DNA of 64,000 nt from Dryocola sp051297175 (GTDB lineage: Bacteria; Pseudomonadota; Gammaproteobacteria; Enterobacterales; Enterobacteriaceae), in NCBI RefSeq assembly GCF_051297175.1, contig NZ_JBINNY010000002.1, positions 42,935-106,934 of the forward strand. Reading direction: 5' to 3'. The notes beneath the pieces are model-generated. The model searched no databases, had not been told where the DNA came from, and saw only the letters and a list, made by a program, of their open reading frames with translations. Position numbers and translations under genes: made by a program. This document shows, piece by piece, positions 44,911 through 53,879 of this stretch; within the stretch, counting starts at the first letter, position 1; each line of letters opens with the position of its first letter.

Positions 44911-45333
44911 TCAGGTATTTCCCATAGCATGTCGTTATGTCTTTACAGGTCGTGCAAACTTAAGGTGTTTCCCACAATGCATAAAACTGACTTAAAAGTA
45001 TCTTCTTTAGGTATTTCCCATAATCGCGCATCTTTTACACGGATGGTTAAGGGAAAACTTTAGCTATTTCCCATAGTTATCCTCTTATCCACCGGACATT
45101 TTTAATAAGGTTTTATACCTTTTATCTCTTTTTAAAGCTTTTTAGTAAGCCTTCAGGCCAGTCGTGGCGCGCCCTGGCGGGATGTAAGTATGGGTAACAG
45201 CCAGGGTTAATATGGGGAGGACATGAAGTTACTGTGGGAAACCCCACATGTTCGTATGGGAAACAGCTAAAGAAGCTATGGGAAACAGCTAAAGTTTACT
45301 CTGCCTTCACAGATTTGTGGGAAATGCCTGAAG
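44911..45333. repeat. Replication origin region with iterons in both orientations
   Basis: An iteron of about 19 bp, TTTAGGTATTTCCCATA-like, occurs directly at about 44911, 44962, 45006 and 45058. Inverted copies (CTATGGGAAACAGCTAAAG type) lie at about 45231, 45254, 45276 and 45315, close to the rep start. A DnaA-box-like TTATCCACC lies near 45087 in AT-rich DNA. Direct iterons form the origin and inverted ones the rep operator in RepE-type replicons. Confidence 0.8.
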
Positions 45334-45411
45334 AACGCCTTGACGAAGCATATATATATGCCACTATGGGTAGAGGAAAAACCTCCCATAAATCACAGGG
45401 AACCCTGATAG

Positions 45412-46125
45412 ATGACTGTGGTTACAGAGAACAAGCCTCATAATGCTTTAAAAATATCTCAGTCCAACGAACTCACCGAAGCGGCATATTATTTGCCTCT
45501 GCAGGCAAAACGTGTCCTGTGGTTGTGTCTGATGCAGACCTATTATCAACAGGAGCATCCGGGCACATTTGTGGTTAAGGTCGCTGACTATCAACGCTAC
45601 TTTAAAGTCAGCCAGGCCACTGCCAGTACCGATGTCCGGAAGGGTATTGATGAGCTTGGAAACCGTCAGGTAACCTTTTTCCCGTCCGAGGGCGAATATG
45701 AGGAAGTGCGTCGTCCGTGGCTTGCTGAGGCGGGGCTGAAACGGGGCAGGGGGCAGTGGAATATTGAAATTAATCCCAAGGTGATGCCTTATCTTACGGG
45801 GCTGACTAGCCAGTTCACTACATATACTCTGCTTGACTGCGGACGTATCAACTCGGTACGTGTAATACGCCTTTATGAAAGCCTGTGTCAGTATCGTTCA
45901 ACGGGGATCTGGATCACTTCTGCTGGCTGGCTCGCTGACCGGTACGAGCTACCCGACTCACAGCGTGCAAACTTCGCTGAAATGAAGCGTACCTTCCTTC
46001 TGCCGGCAATTGAGAAAATCAATGCGCTAACTCCGCTAAAAGTGTCGATGAAAGAGGAAGATAACGGCAAACTTATTTTTTCCATCCTTGCCCGACCGCT
46101 GCAGCTACCTCCCCTGGAATCCTGA
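45412..46125 (+). CDS. rep: RepE-like replication initiator (RepFIA-type, Rep_3 family)
   Basis: A 237-residue two-winged-helix initiator. ISQSNELTEAAYYLPLQAKR parallels the start of F RepE, and IRLYESLCQYRSTG is the conserved second-domain motif. It binds the iterons around it: monomers start replication, dimers repress. It is clearly diverged from F RepE while the sop genes beside it are close to F, so the initiator may define a separate incompatibility type. Start by context; the ribosome site is weak. Confidence 0.9.
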   Translation: MTVVTENKPHNALKISQSNELTEAAYYLPLQAKRVLWLCLMQTYYQQEHPGTFVVKVADYQRYFKVSQATASTDVRKGIDELGNRQVTFFPSEGEYEEVRRPWLAEAGLKRGRGQWNIEINPKVMPYLTGLTSQFTTYTLLDCGRINSVRVIRLYESLCQYRSTGIWITSAGWLADRYELPDSQRANFAEMKRTFLLPAIEKINALTPLKVSMKEEDNGKLIFSILARPLQLPPLES

Positions 46126-46130
46126 TTAAC

Positions 46131-46149
46131 TTCAGCTCTTTCCCATAGC
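46131..46149 (+). repeat. Isolated iteron downstream of rep
   Basis: TTCAGCTCTTTCCCATAGC just after the rep stop matches the iterons upstream. Single or grouped iterons on both sides of rep can add to copy-number control. The remaining bases up to 46,840 hold the RES remnant and otherwise no gene I can support. Confidence 0.65.
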
Positions 46150-46354
46150 CTGCCCGACAGTTAAACACTGACGTTCAGGCTTGAGTGTCTGTACATCAAT
46201 ATCAGGTCCGCAAGGGGCAGCCTGAGACATCTTATTCCCTGCAGAGTATACGGATACGACGTGAACCGCCGGACAGGCTGTTATTTGCTGGGGACCGCGG
46301 TGGTTTACACGTCGGAGGCTGCTTCCCTGACCATGCTTGAAACCCGGTGCATCT

Positions 46355-46502
46355 GCATGCTGCAAATCTGCTTGATACCTTTGCGCTGCTAATGATTGAC
46401 GTGCCCGACATGCTGATCTTAAGGCTCGATGCTGAACAATTACCGGCTGACTGGGCGGATTCTGAAGCACTGACGGTACTGGCACAAACTGGGGATGAGT
46501 AG
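46355..46502 (+). pseudogene. Remnant of a RES-domain toxin gene
   Basis: One plus-strand frame reads FALLMIDVPDMLILRLDAEQ and LPADWADSEALTVLAQTGDE, then TAG. This resembles the middle of RES-family NAD-degrading toxins (the VPD...LDAxxLPxDW...GDxW pattern), with the stop in place of the expected Trp. No complete gene or antitoxin partner is present. The family call is from pattern memory and moderate. Confidence 0.4.
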
Positions 46503-46839
46503 GTCGTGCGAACACCTTCGTGAACGATATACCTCGATTTAATGATGCTCTACGTAAAATCTGCAGTGATGCCCCCCGAGAAATCCGATAGAATTTACGT
46601 AGCGCAATCTGATTTCGTTCCCTTCTAGCAGTGGGAATGCTCCGGCACTAGCACTTACTTATAATGATAGCGGTAACGGTAATGGCTATCTCCAGACTCA
46701 CGGCAAGATGGTCTTTCACACTGGGTTGGACAAGCCCTGCGGGCGCGTCAGGCTGCAACTGCAATTTCTCGCGCTGTCGGAAGGCATGCGACATATATGA
46801 CAAGCGACCGCTTTTAACTTCCATTCGTCACGTAAAACA

Positions 46840-47619
46840 CTAGCTCCTGCCCTTTATCATTGCCACTGCCTCGGCTTCCGGCATCTGAAATTGTACCCGG
46901 TGTCGTGCAGCAACATCGAGCGCAAACACCTTCGTGTACACTTCCGTTGAGCTGATCGACTTGTGTCCCATCATGCTCTGCAGCACCTTCAGCGGTATAC
47001 CGGCGTACAGCATGTGCATGGCGTATGAGTGGCGTAAAGTATGCGGTGTCACCGGCACCGAGAACCTCACCCCGTCGGCAGCGGCGGCCTCCACTGCTTC
47101 GCCAAGCCAGGTCCGGACTGTCCGGTCGGTGATCTCCCAGAGGCGCGCTTTTTCGGTTCTACTGGTGCGCCTATTGCGCCGCTCCAGCGGAATTTTCAGC
47201 GTGGCCACCATCATCTCCAGCTGGCTGACGTACAGGTGGTCGGAAAGCGGCACCAGGCGATGTGCCTGGCTACCGGCAGGCGCACGACCAGCCGTTCTCG
47301 CCGCTTTCTCCGTTCGCTGCTTGAGGGTGGCCAGCTGCACGAACGGGTAGGGCGGCGCCAGCGAGAAATCACTCCGGGTCAGGGCCAGGGCTTCGTTAAT
47401 GCGCGCGCCCGTGTTCCATAGTGTTGCCAGCAGCATCTTGCGGTGCAGATCGGGCACGTAGTGGAGGAGGGCGCTGACTTCCGGCGCAAGCAGATATTTC
47501 GGCAGTTCATCCTGAACGAGGGCCATCTGACGTAATGCCAGCGCGGCGGGATAGTCGATGGCCACCGGCAGCTGCGTGGCGATGGCCTGAGGATAATGTG
47601 CAGGAAGATGCTGGGTCAT
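46840..47619 (-). CDS. resD: ResD-like tyrosine recombinase (multimer resolution)
   Basis: A 259-residue tyrosine recombinase. Catalytic residues are visible: Arg in NTGARINEALAL, the HTLRHSYAMHML box (His-x-x-Arg), His of MGHKS and the tyrosine of TEVYTKVF. F ResD acts at rfsF beside the rep region to resolve plasmid dimers, and this gene lies next to rep in the same way. The 220 bp downstream (46,600-46,840) probably contain the site. Confidence 0.88.
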   Translation of the reverse strand: MTQHLPAHYPQAIATQLPVAIDYPAALALRQMALVQDELPKYLLAPEVSALLHYVPDLHRKMLLATLWNTGARINEALALTRSDFSLAPPYPFVQLATLKQRTEKAARTAGRAPAGSQAHRLVPLSDHLYVSQLEMMVATLKIPLERRNRRTSRTEKARLWEITDRTVRTWLGEAVEAAAADGVRFSVPVTPHTLRHSYAMHMLYAGIPLKVLQSMMGHKSISSTEVYTKVFALDVAARHRVQFQMPEAEAVAMIKGRS

Positions 47620-47623
47620 GTTG

Positions 47624-48178
47624 TTATCCGTGAGTAAGATTTTCCTGGTGGCAGTAAACCGGAGCCTCGCCCGGGTTGCGGGTGATGTAGTCCGGAAAAT
47701 CAGTGATCTCAGTCTGACTGTAGGGGGCAAAGCTTTCACCGGTCGCAAACCGGCTCCGGAATCCCTCAAGAATAGCCTTTTCCACTTCGGGGCTTCCCCC
47801 CGGCAACGAGGCGCTCAGGCTGGCCGGATCGATACGGGAATACAGACCGTTCTTGTTGCTGCGCTGACTCATGCTGTATCTCAGCATCATCCCACTGCTG
47901 CTGCTGCCTTCGGGGAGCCAGGTGACGGTGATGTCATAAGTTGTGAGTCCTTTCGTCTGGCTGATGATCGTTCCACGGGCAGTCATGGCCGTGCGGGGCT
48001 GACCGTTTGCGTCCCCCGGCGTATCAGATCTGCAGACAACCACGCTGCCCGGTGGATAGGCTGCATCCAGGCGCTGCATTTCTTCATAGGTGGCGGCACT
48101 GACCGCGGTGGCCGTGAGGGCCGTGAGGGCCGTAATCAAGCAGAGCCTCTTTACTGCGCTCTGGAAAAGCGTGTTCAT
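47624..48178 (-). CDS. Exported protein of unknown function, coupled to resD
   Basis: A 184-residue protein with a signal peptide (cleavage near TAVSAA) and a mature part with two cysteines (VVCRS and PVYCHQ). It ends 4 bp before the resD start, so the two are one operon. In F the genes before resD are ccdA and ccdB; here this exported protein holds that place. No family recognised. Confidence 0.7.
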   Translation of the reverse strand: MNTLFQSAVKRLCLITALTALTATAVSAATYEEMQRLDAAYPPGSVVVCRSDTPGDANGQPRTAMTARGTIISQTKGLTTYDITVTWLPEGSSSSGMMLRYSMSQRSNKNGLYSRIDPASLSASLPGGSPEVEKAILEGFRSRFATGESFAPYSQTEITDFPDYITRNPGEAPVYCHQENLTHG

Positions 48179-48242
48179 TACTATGATCCCTGTGCTGGCC
48201 TGAGCTTTGGCGCTACGGAAATGTGAAATCCCGCCTTCATTT

Positions 48243-48566
48243 CTATGAGATGAAATAATCAAGACCACGAATAACATCTTCATCCAGATAAGTACCGGAA
48301 GGATTTGTACTGGCCGAATCAATGCTCGGATCGAAGGTAAGTGGATAGTTCCCTGAACCGTAACACCACATAGCGCTGGCAGGACAGTAGTAAGCAAGCG
48401 GTCTGTTCGATTTCGAAACCACCACCCATTGTTCTTTCGTGCCGGAAGATATCGTTGCAGATTTCATGTGAGCAGGCCATGGTCGAGTGCTCAGCCACAA
48501 ATCAGTATGTCCCACATATTTTCCGGTCAGGAATGCCCAGACCTGACTCAAAAGTTTATTGCTCAT
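48243..48566 (-). CDS. Hypothetical protein (107 aa)
   Basis: A 107-residue protein rich in Ser, Trp and Tyr with two cysteines (YYCPASAMWCYGSG). It lies upstream of the exported protein on the same strand. The ribosome site is weak and no domain is recognised. It may be a small secreted or cell-envelope-related protein, but it lacks a clear signal peptide. Confidence 0.5.
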   Translation of the reverse strand: MSNKLLSQVWAFLTGKYVGHTDLWLSTRPWPAHMKSATISSGTKEQWVVVSKSNRPLAYYCPASAMWCYGSGNYPLTFDPSIDSASTNPSGTYLDEDVIRGLDYFIS

Positions 48567-49017
48567 GTGTGTTCAATCCTATCTAACAAAATAGTCACTC
48601 AGAGTAATTATGACGCGCAGCATAACCGGCTGCGCACAACCCTGCGTCTGTCACCCGGATGATTTTCCCCTGCCGCCATCATTACCAGCCTGATAATAAG
48701 CAGACATATAACCACTTAGTTAAATTACCGGAGGCCTGTTTCCGGGTGATCCGATTTCCTGCGTATTAACAACTTTCCGGAAGTGTACCACGGCGAGGAA
48801 ATAAGCAAAGCGGTCTTTAACGCCGCTGGGCGACAGGCCACGGGGTAAGGCCGTAACACAACATATAGCGCCACTTGCAGCTGACCACACCGCTACATCT
48901 TGTGTCAGAAGGCCGCTTCGCGCCGGGGCGGGTGAAGAAGATCCGGAACTACCTTTTTTCGGATCTGACGTGAAAAAGAGAGAAGAAGGCATAGGCTGGG
49001 CATATCCATATGCCGGG

Positions 49018-49097
49018 CATCTGCATATGTTCTGCATACGCATATTTACAGCATCTGCATATGTCGCAGCTATACATATGCTAAACATCTGCATATA
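49018..49097. repeat. 34-bp tandem repeats upstream of vapBC
   Basis: CATCTGCATATR occurs at 49018, 49052 and 49086, exactly 34 bp apart. Each unit also contains a second, looser TGCATAC/TACATAT element half-way. The array lies 80 bp before vapB and may hold the operator for the VapBC complex or a recombination site. Confidence 0.75.
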
Positions 49098-49176
49098 CTT
49101 AACCTATGCTCGCGCACGGCGTGCAACCTTTTCCGGGTATGCTCCACATATCCGCCTTAATTCGGGAGAAAACATC

Positions 49177-49407
49177 ATGAGAACCGTATCCATTTTTAAA
49201 AACGGCAATAACCGCGCTATCCGCCTGCCCCGCGATCTGGATTTTGACGGAGTGAGTGAACTCGAGATCGTCCGGGAAGGGGACAGCATCATCCTGCGTC
49301 CCGTCCGCCCGACCTGGGGCTCGTTCGCCAGCCTGGAAAAAGCCGATCCGGACTTTATGTCGGAACGAGAGGACGTTGTCAGCGATGAAGGACGCTTTGA
49401 GTTATGA
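49177..49407 (+). CDS. vapB: VapB-type antitoxin
   Basis: A 76-residue protein of the AbrB/MazE swapped-hairpin type: MRTVSIFKNGNNRAIRLPRD followed by a short acidic tail (LEKADPDFMSEREDVVSDEG) that would wrap the toxin. It lies after CGGGAG and overlaps vapC by 4 bp (ATGA). Confidence 0.9.
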   Translation: MRTVSIFKNGNNRAIRLPRDLDFDGVSELEIVREGDSIILRPVRPTWGSFASLEKADPDFMSEREDVVSDEGRFEL

Positions 49408-49820
49408 ACAAGATTTATATGCTCGACACCTGTATCTGCTCATTCATCATGCGTGAGCAGCCGGAAGCCGTGCTGAAGCGCCTGGAGCAGGCGGTTCTGC
49501 GCAACCACCGCATCGTGGTCTCGGCCATCACTTATGCCGAGATGCGTTTCGGCGCCACCGGCCCGAAAGCCTCACCGCGTCATATTGCGCTGGTTGACGC
49601 GTTCTGCGCCCGCCTCGATGCTATCCTGCCCTGGGATCGGGCCGCGGTGGATGCCACCACGGATATTAAAGTCGCTCTGCGCCTCGCCGGCACGCCGATC
49701 GGCCCTAACGACACGGCGATTGCCGGGCACGCCATCGCCGCCGGTGCCGTGCTGGTGACGAATAATGTGAGAGAGTTTGAGCGGGTGCCGGGTCTGAAAC
49801 TGGAAGACTGGGTAAATTAG
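49404..49820 (+). CDS. vapC: VapC-type PIN-domain ribonuclease toxin
   Basis: A 138-residue PIN-domain protein with conserved acids: Asp in MLDTCICSFIM, Glu in ITYAEMRFG and the Asp of GPNDTAIAGHA plus the later NNVREFERVPGL. Enterobacterial VapC cleaves initiator tRNA. The pair should stabilise the plasmid by killing or halting cells that lose it. Confidence 0.92.
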   Translation: MNKIYMLDTCICSFIMREQPEAVLKRLEQAVLRNHRIVVSAITYAEMRFGATGPKASPRHIALVDAFCARLDAILPWDRAAVDATTDIKVALRLAGTPIGPNDTAIAGHAIAAGAVLVTNNVREFERVPGLKLEDWVN

Positions 49821-49900
49821 CTGCTATCTGAATGCTAAGCCGGATGGCCAGCTGCTGCAGGAGTTCATGCAGCAGCTGTGAGATCCGCGACTGGATCTTA

Positions 49901-50152
49901 TTACTGTTCAGAAACGACAGAATCGTCATTATCGGATTCATACCCGCTGCGTAATACACGGATACGAATCTGGAGATATTGCACTTCGCCGTTAGCCAGC
50001 CGGGTAGGGGTGGTAATACTAACCAGCTCATTTGCAAATATCAATTCCTTCTCTGGCATTGAATTTACACGCCATATGATGGAACTGCTTTTGAACAATG
50101 TATAAAGGTATTCCAGGTCGCTGTTAGCAACAGCAATTCTCCAGAGTAGCAA
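49901..50152 (-). CDS. Uncertain small gene or gene fragment (83 aa)
   Basis: A frame of 83 codons with protein-like composition (YLYTLFKSSSIIWRVNSMPE) ends just before the left inverted-repeat copy. It has no ribosome site I trust and could be a fragment of a larger gene lost on insertion of the accessory region. The rest of 50,230-50,840 is AT-rich without a supported gene. Confidence 0.3.
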   Translation of the reverse strand: MLLWRIAVANSDLEYLYTLFKSSSIIWRVNSMPEKELIFANELVSITTPTRLANGEVQYLQIRIRVLRSGYESDNDDSVVSEQ

Positions 50153-50157
50153 TGAAA

Positions 50158-50232
50158 TTATTGATCTGGATGCGCTGGTTGCCGGGCTGAAATTGGGATA
50201 ACAGAAAAATATGGGCTACCGGCGTAGAACCC
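50158..50232 (+). repeat. Left copy of a 75-bp inverted repeat flanking the metabolic operon
   Basis: About 80 percent identical to the reverse complement of 55920-55994. In this direction it encodes IDLDALVAGLKLG and a stop, so it looks like the 3' end of a gene plus following DNA, present at both ends of the cargo. Confidence 0.75.
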
Positions 50233-50398
50233 ATGATGTGGCATTGCGCTTCGAGGGATCCTCAAGGTTCATATCGGCCACAATGTTAGACACGATATCT
50301 CTCCGTCCTTCAACGAAAAATCAACAAAAACCCTAAAGTGTTAATATTTATTAATGTTAAAAATATCGTACAAATAAAGCCAAAAACCATTTTAAATG

Positions 50399-50412
50399 TG
50401 TGATTGATCACA
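50399..50412. promoter_or_regulatory. 14-bp palindrome upstream of the metabolic operon
   Basis: TGTGATTGATCACA is perfectly palindromic except its central TG. It resembles a CRP half-site pair but with 4 instead of 6 central bases, so a GntR- or FNR-type regulator is also possible. It lies 440 bp before the first gene in AT-rich DNA. Confidence 0.4.
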
Positions 50413-50849
50413 TATACTGATAAAAAATCGTGGTTTATGTGAATGAAATTGTGAAGGGAGAGGTTGCGATGAAAAAAAGACCATGCGCCAAGTAAAGAAA
50501 ATTTAATCAATGACACTGATTTATCTTCACTGTCTACTCTCTTTTCACGTCAGAAAGCGTGACTGCAGATCGCAACGCACAGACCGTGCGATCTGGGCGT
50601 TTTTAACGCTACCAACGCGGCGTCGAGCTTGAGTACAGTCTTCAGGAAGAATGTGGCTCTAACATCAAGATTTTCTGCCGCATTAATTCAGGCTTCAGGG
50701 CAATTGCGTTTGATCATAAATATAAGTCTCTAAAGTTCAACAAATAATATAGATTTAAAAATAATAACAATGCGCTAATACGGCGCCTTCCGTATCTCTT
50801 ATCCTACAGGTGAACAATGTTAATAATATAATCATATGGGATGGTTAAT

Positions 50850-52109
50850 ATGAGCAGTAATCGTGATAATTTTGATGCAATGATCGGCCGTTTTAAGGGG
50901 GAGGGCCCCTATTTACATGATGGTGAAACTACTTTAATTGATGCGGCTTCAGGAACGTTCAACCTGCCCTTTGGATACACACACCCGCGATTGGTTAATA
51001 AGTTACAAGAGCAAATAGAACGCTGCGCGCATTTAAGTTCAGCCTATACCAGACCGATGGCTGAAAATATTCTTACGCGATTAAAACCCTATTTGCCAGC
51101 CGAAATAAATCGTATTTGGCTGAGGGATGTATCGGGCTCGGGGGCGGTAGAGGGAGCCATCCGCATGGCACAAAAGTATACCGGCCGCTCAGGCGTAATC
51201 TCCCTGTTCGCCTCACATCACGGCCAGTCGCTGGCTACGGCAAGCATCTCCGGAAATGCTTTTCGCCTGGAACATTTTGCTAACCATATCGAAGGGTCAT
51301 TTAAAATCCCGACGCCTGATAGCGTGCTGGCCGACGCGGCCGATGCCAAAAGCGCGAGTGCAGAATTTATTACTAAGCTGGAGGATTCTTTCTGCTACGG
51401 CTCGAGTGGGAAAGTGGCATGTCTGATCATGGAGCCCGTACTGGGCAATGGCGGTAATATCGTCCTGCCGGTAACGTTCTATCGCCAGATCCGCAAGTTT
51501 TGTACTCAACATGACATTGTCCTGATTGCAGATGAAGTTCAGACCGGATTTGGTCGCACGGGAACATTCTTTGCCAGCACAGGCTACGCCAACGCGCTTC
51601 AGCCCGACATAATTGTTTTTGCCAAGGGCGCCGGCGGAATCGGTATTCCGACGGGGGGCATCCTGATGAAAGAGAAGCTCGACGTCCTGGCCGCTTATGA
51701 GCACTCTAATACCTCCGGGGCAAACCCGCTGTCGCTGACGGCGCTACATGAAACCATTGCGATCATTGAAGACGAACAGCTGTTAGACAATGTGCAGCGT
51801 AACGAAGCCTATCTGCGCAATGCTCTGCTTGATTTGCAGAAAAAGCATACTTTAATCAGCCGCGTGCGGGGATTGGGGTACATGTTTGGTTTTGATACTC
51901 CCAGCCCGGAAATCGCCGCCCAGGCGATTGAGCTGGCAGCCAGCCAGGGGTTGATCATTCGGGGATCGCGCTACGGTAAAGGCAGCGCCATTAAGATTCG
52001 CCCGCCGCTTGTCTGCGAACGCCGTCATCTTAACGAAATTATTCAAAAACTTGACCTCGCTTTCACCGCATTGGAAAGCGCGGATCGCGCTATACAGGAG
52101 ACCATTTAA
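50850..52109 (+). CDS. PLP-dependent class III aminotransferase
   Basis: A 419-residue aminotransferase of the GabT/ornithine class. Visible are the gly-rich phosphate loop region (VSGSGAVEGAIRMAQ), the cofactor aspartate in IADEVQTGFGRTG and the Schiff-base lysine in FAKGAGGIGIPTG. It probably transfers an amino group to a keto sugar or keto polyol phosphate, given its neighbours. I chose the ATG at 50850 with GGGATGG upstream. Its TAA overlaps the next ATG (TAATG). Confidence 0.88.
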   Translation: MSSNRDNFDAMIGRFKGEGPYLHDGETTLIDAASGTFNLPFGYTHPRLVNKLQEQIERCAHLSSAYTRPMAENILTRLKPYLPAEINRIWLRDVSGSGAVEGAIRMAQKYTGRSGVISLFASHHGQSLATASISGNAFRLEHFANHIEGSFKIPTPDSVLADAADAKSASAEFITKLEDSFCYGSSGKVACLIMEPVLGNGGNIVLPVTFYRQIRKFCTQHDIVLIADEVQTGFGRTGTFFASTGYANALQPDIIVFAKGAGGIGIPTGGILMKEKLDVLAAYEHSNTSGANPLSLTALHETIAIIEDEQLLDNVQRNEAYLRNALLDLQKKHTLISRVRGLGYMFGFDTPSPEIAAQAIELAASQGLIIRGSRYGKGSAIKIRPPLVCERRHLNEIIQKLDLAFTALESADRAIQETI

Positions 52110-53182
52110 TGAAAGCCCTGAAATTTAACGCCGTGTGGGATATTACTCCCGTTGAAGTACCCTCACTTTCATGCATTGATGGTGATGACGTCATCGTCGC
52201 GATTGAAGTCTGTGGTATATGCGGTACCGACGTTGGTATCATCACCGGTGACTACCCGGTTGCCGTACCCGGCACCACACTGGGGCACGAATCAACCGGC
52301 ACAGTCCTGGCGATCGGACCCGATGTCAGCCGTTTCAAACCCGGTGATCGGGTGGTGATCAATCCGACCTACTCCTGCGGTACCTGCCGCATGTGCCAGA
52401 TTGGCAATATGAACCACTGTGAGCAAAAACACGGCACAGAAGCCGGTGTGTCTTACGATGGTACGTTTGCCGACCAGTATCGCACCAAAGAGAGCGCCTT
52501 GCTGGCGCTGGATGAAAACGTCAGCTTTGAGGCGGGCGCACTGACTGAACCTCTGAGCTGTACCCTGACCGGCGTGGATAAATTAAATATCAAGCACAGC
52601 GCCCTGCGCGCCGCCGTCATCGGTGCCGGCCCAATGGGGCTGCTATATCTCTGGAGTCTGCACTTGCGCGGCGTCACTGCATTTATGGTGGAAAAAAACC
52701 CTCATCGCCTCGCGTTTGCTAGCGGCGTTTTACCCGATGGATGCCGCCTGTACACGGACTTTGCCGAAGCAATGACCTGCGAATATGGCAACGACGCGCT
52801 ACTGGATCTCTGCGTCGATACTACGGGTTATCTCGCCGAAACCGTTTTTGCCCGACTGGCTCCGGGAGGAAAACTGTTGAATGTTGCGCTGAAAGACGCG
52901 ACGGCAAACCTGGATGTTTTGAAAATCGCCGATAAAAGCCTCTCGATAATCGGATCGATCGACTCGCTAAATAACAGCTTTGAACGCGCCTATGCGTTAA
53001 TCCGAGATGGCAAAATTCCGGCTGAGAGGCTGGTCAGCCACCTCTTTGCTTTTGATGACTATCAAAAGGCATTTGCCACCGTCGGATGCGATATCGACGG
53101 AAAAACGCCACGATCGATTACCGAACCAGGCTGCAAAGTGATGTTGCGCATTCGTTCCCAGGCAAAGGAGGAACAGGTATGA
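52109..53182 (+). CDS. Zinc-dependent medium-chain dehydrogenase (polyol/threonine dehydrogenase type)
   Basis: A 357-residue enzyme. Catalytic zinc ligands in CGICGTD and GHES, the four-cysteine structural zinc lobe (CGTCRMCQIGNMNHC) and the NAD-binding GAGPMGLL are all present. Such enzymes oxidise a secondary or primary alcohol of polyols, amino acids or sugars. It is coupled to the aminotransferase by a one-base overlap and to the phosphatase by ATGA. Confidence 0.88.
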   Translation: MKALKFNAVWDITPVEVPSLSCIDGDDVIVAIEVCGICGTDVGIITGDYPVAVPGTTLGHESTGTVLAIGPDVSRFKPGDRVVINPTYSCGTCRMCQIGNMNHCEQKHGTEAGVSYDGTFADQYRTKESALLALDENVSFEAGALTEPLSCTLTGVDKLNIKHSALRAAVIGAGPMGLLYLWSLHLRGVTAFMVEKNPHRLAFASGVLPDGCRLYTDFAEAMTCEYGNDALLDLCVDTTGYLAETVFARLAPGGKLLNVALKDATANLDVLKIADKSLSIIGSIDSLNNSFERAYALIRDGKIPAERLVSHLFAFDDYQKAFATVGCDIDGKTPRSITEPGCKVMLRIRSQAKEEQV

Positions 53183-53817
53183 GCACCCTGAGTGTTATTT
53201 TCGATATCGACGGCGTTGTGGTCGACAGCGAACAGCTGCACTTTGACGTCCTCTCCGAACTGCTTCCTGACCACACCTGCGGGGTAACGGCAGAGCAGCT
53301 GATCGGTCTTAGTCTGGAAGAGACACTATTGCAGATCGGAATTGATGCCTCACAGCATGGCAATCTGACACGCCGTATTGTCGCGGCATATAAGGTCTTG
53401 CTGGAGCCTCGCTATCTGCGACCTGGGATTCTCGAACTCGTTCATGGACTGAGTGTACGAGGTATTCCGTTCGGCTTTGTCTCTACCGCGCCGCGGGATA
53501 TTTGCCTGGCTAACCTGGCTACACTGGCGCTGCCACAGGAGCCACCGCTGGTTGCTGGCGACGATATCACCCGCACCAAACCCTGGCCCGATCCCTATCT
53601 GTCCATGCTGGCGCAGCTTGATGTTATCGCCGCACAGACAATCGTGGTGGAGGATACTGACTTAGGAATTCAGTCCGCTACGGCAGCCGGCATCAGGCAA
53701 GTCTATGCCTGGCCACACGCATTGTCCGGTAGCGAGCGCTACCAGCAAGCACACGCCGTAATCCGCACGCTGAACGATATCGCCCCCTTCGGGGCAATGC
53801 TGAAGGCATCCGACTAA
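53179..53817 (+). CDS. HAD-superfamily phosphatase (beta-phosphoglucomutase-like subfamily)
   Basis: A 212-residue HAD hydrolase with all four motifs: FDIDGVVVDSE, the Ser/Thr of GFVSTAP, the lysine of TRTKPWPDP-like KPWPDPY and the acidic VVEDTDLGI. A cap domain sits between motifs 1 and 2. It probably dephosphorylates the sugar-phosphate intermediate of the pathway. AAAGGAGGAAC gives a very strong ribosome site. A terminator-like hairpin (53828-53852) follows its stop. Confidence 0.88.
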   Translation: MSTLSVIFDIDGVVVDSEQLHFDVLSELLPDHTCGVTAEQLIGLSLEETLLQIGIDASQHGNLTRRIVAAYKVLLEPRYLRPGILELVHGLSVRGIPFGFVSTAPRDICLANLATLALPQEPPLVAGDDITRTKPWPDPYLSMLAQLDVIAAQTIVVEDTDLGIQSATAAGIRQVYAWPHALSGSERYQQAHAVIRTLNDIAPFGAMLKASD

Positions 53818-53827
53818 CCCTCATTAT

Positions 53828-53852
53828 TATCCGGCGCACTGAACGCCGGATA
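53828..53852 (+). terminator. Hairpin between phosphatase and transporter genes
   Basis: Nine-bp arms TATCCGGCG and CGCCGGATA with a 7-nt loop, followed by CCTATCTTTTC. It may reduce but probably not stop read-through into the transporter gene. Confidence 0.5.
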
Positions 53853-53879
53853 CCTATCTTTTCAGAGCGCGTAGCTATC

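Noticed and set aside
45234..45443. 69-codon frame upstream of rep
   Set aside because: It consists of inverted iterons and the rep leader; codon use is not protein-like.
48720..49094. 124-codon minus-strand frame upstream of vapB
   Set aside because: Its N-terminus is made of the 34-bp repeats and the product has low-complexity composition; no start signals.
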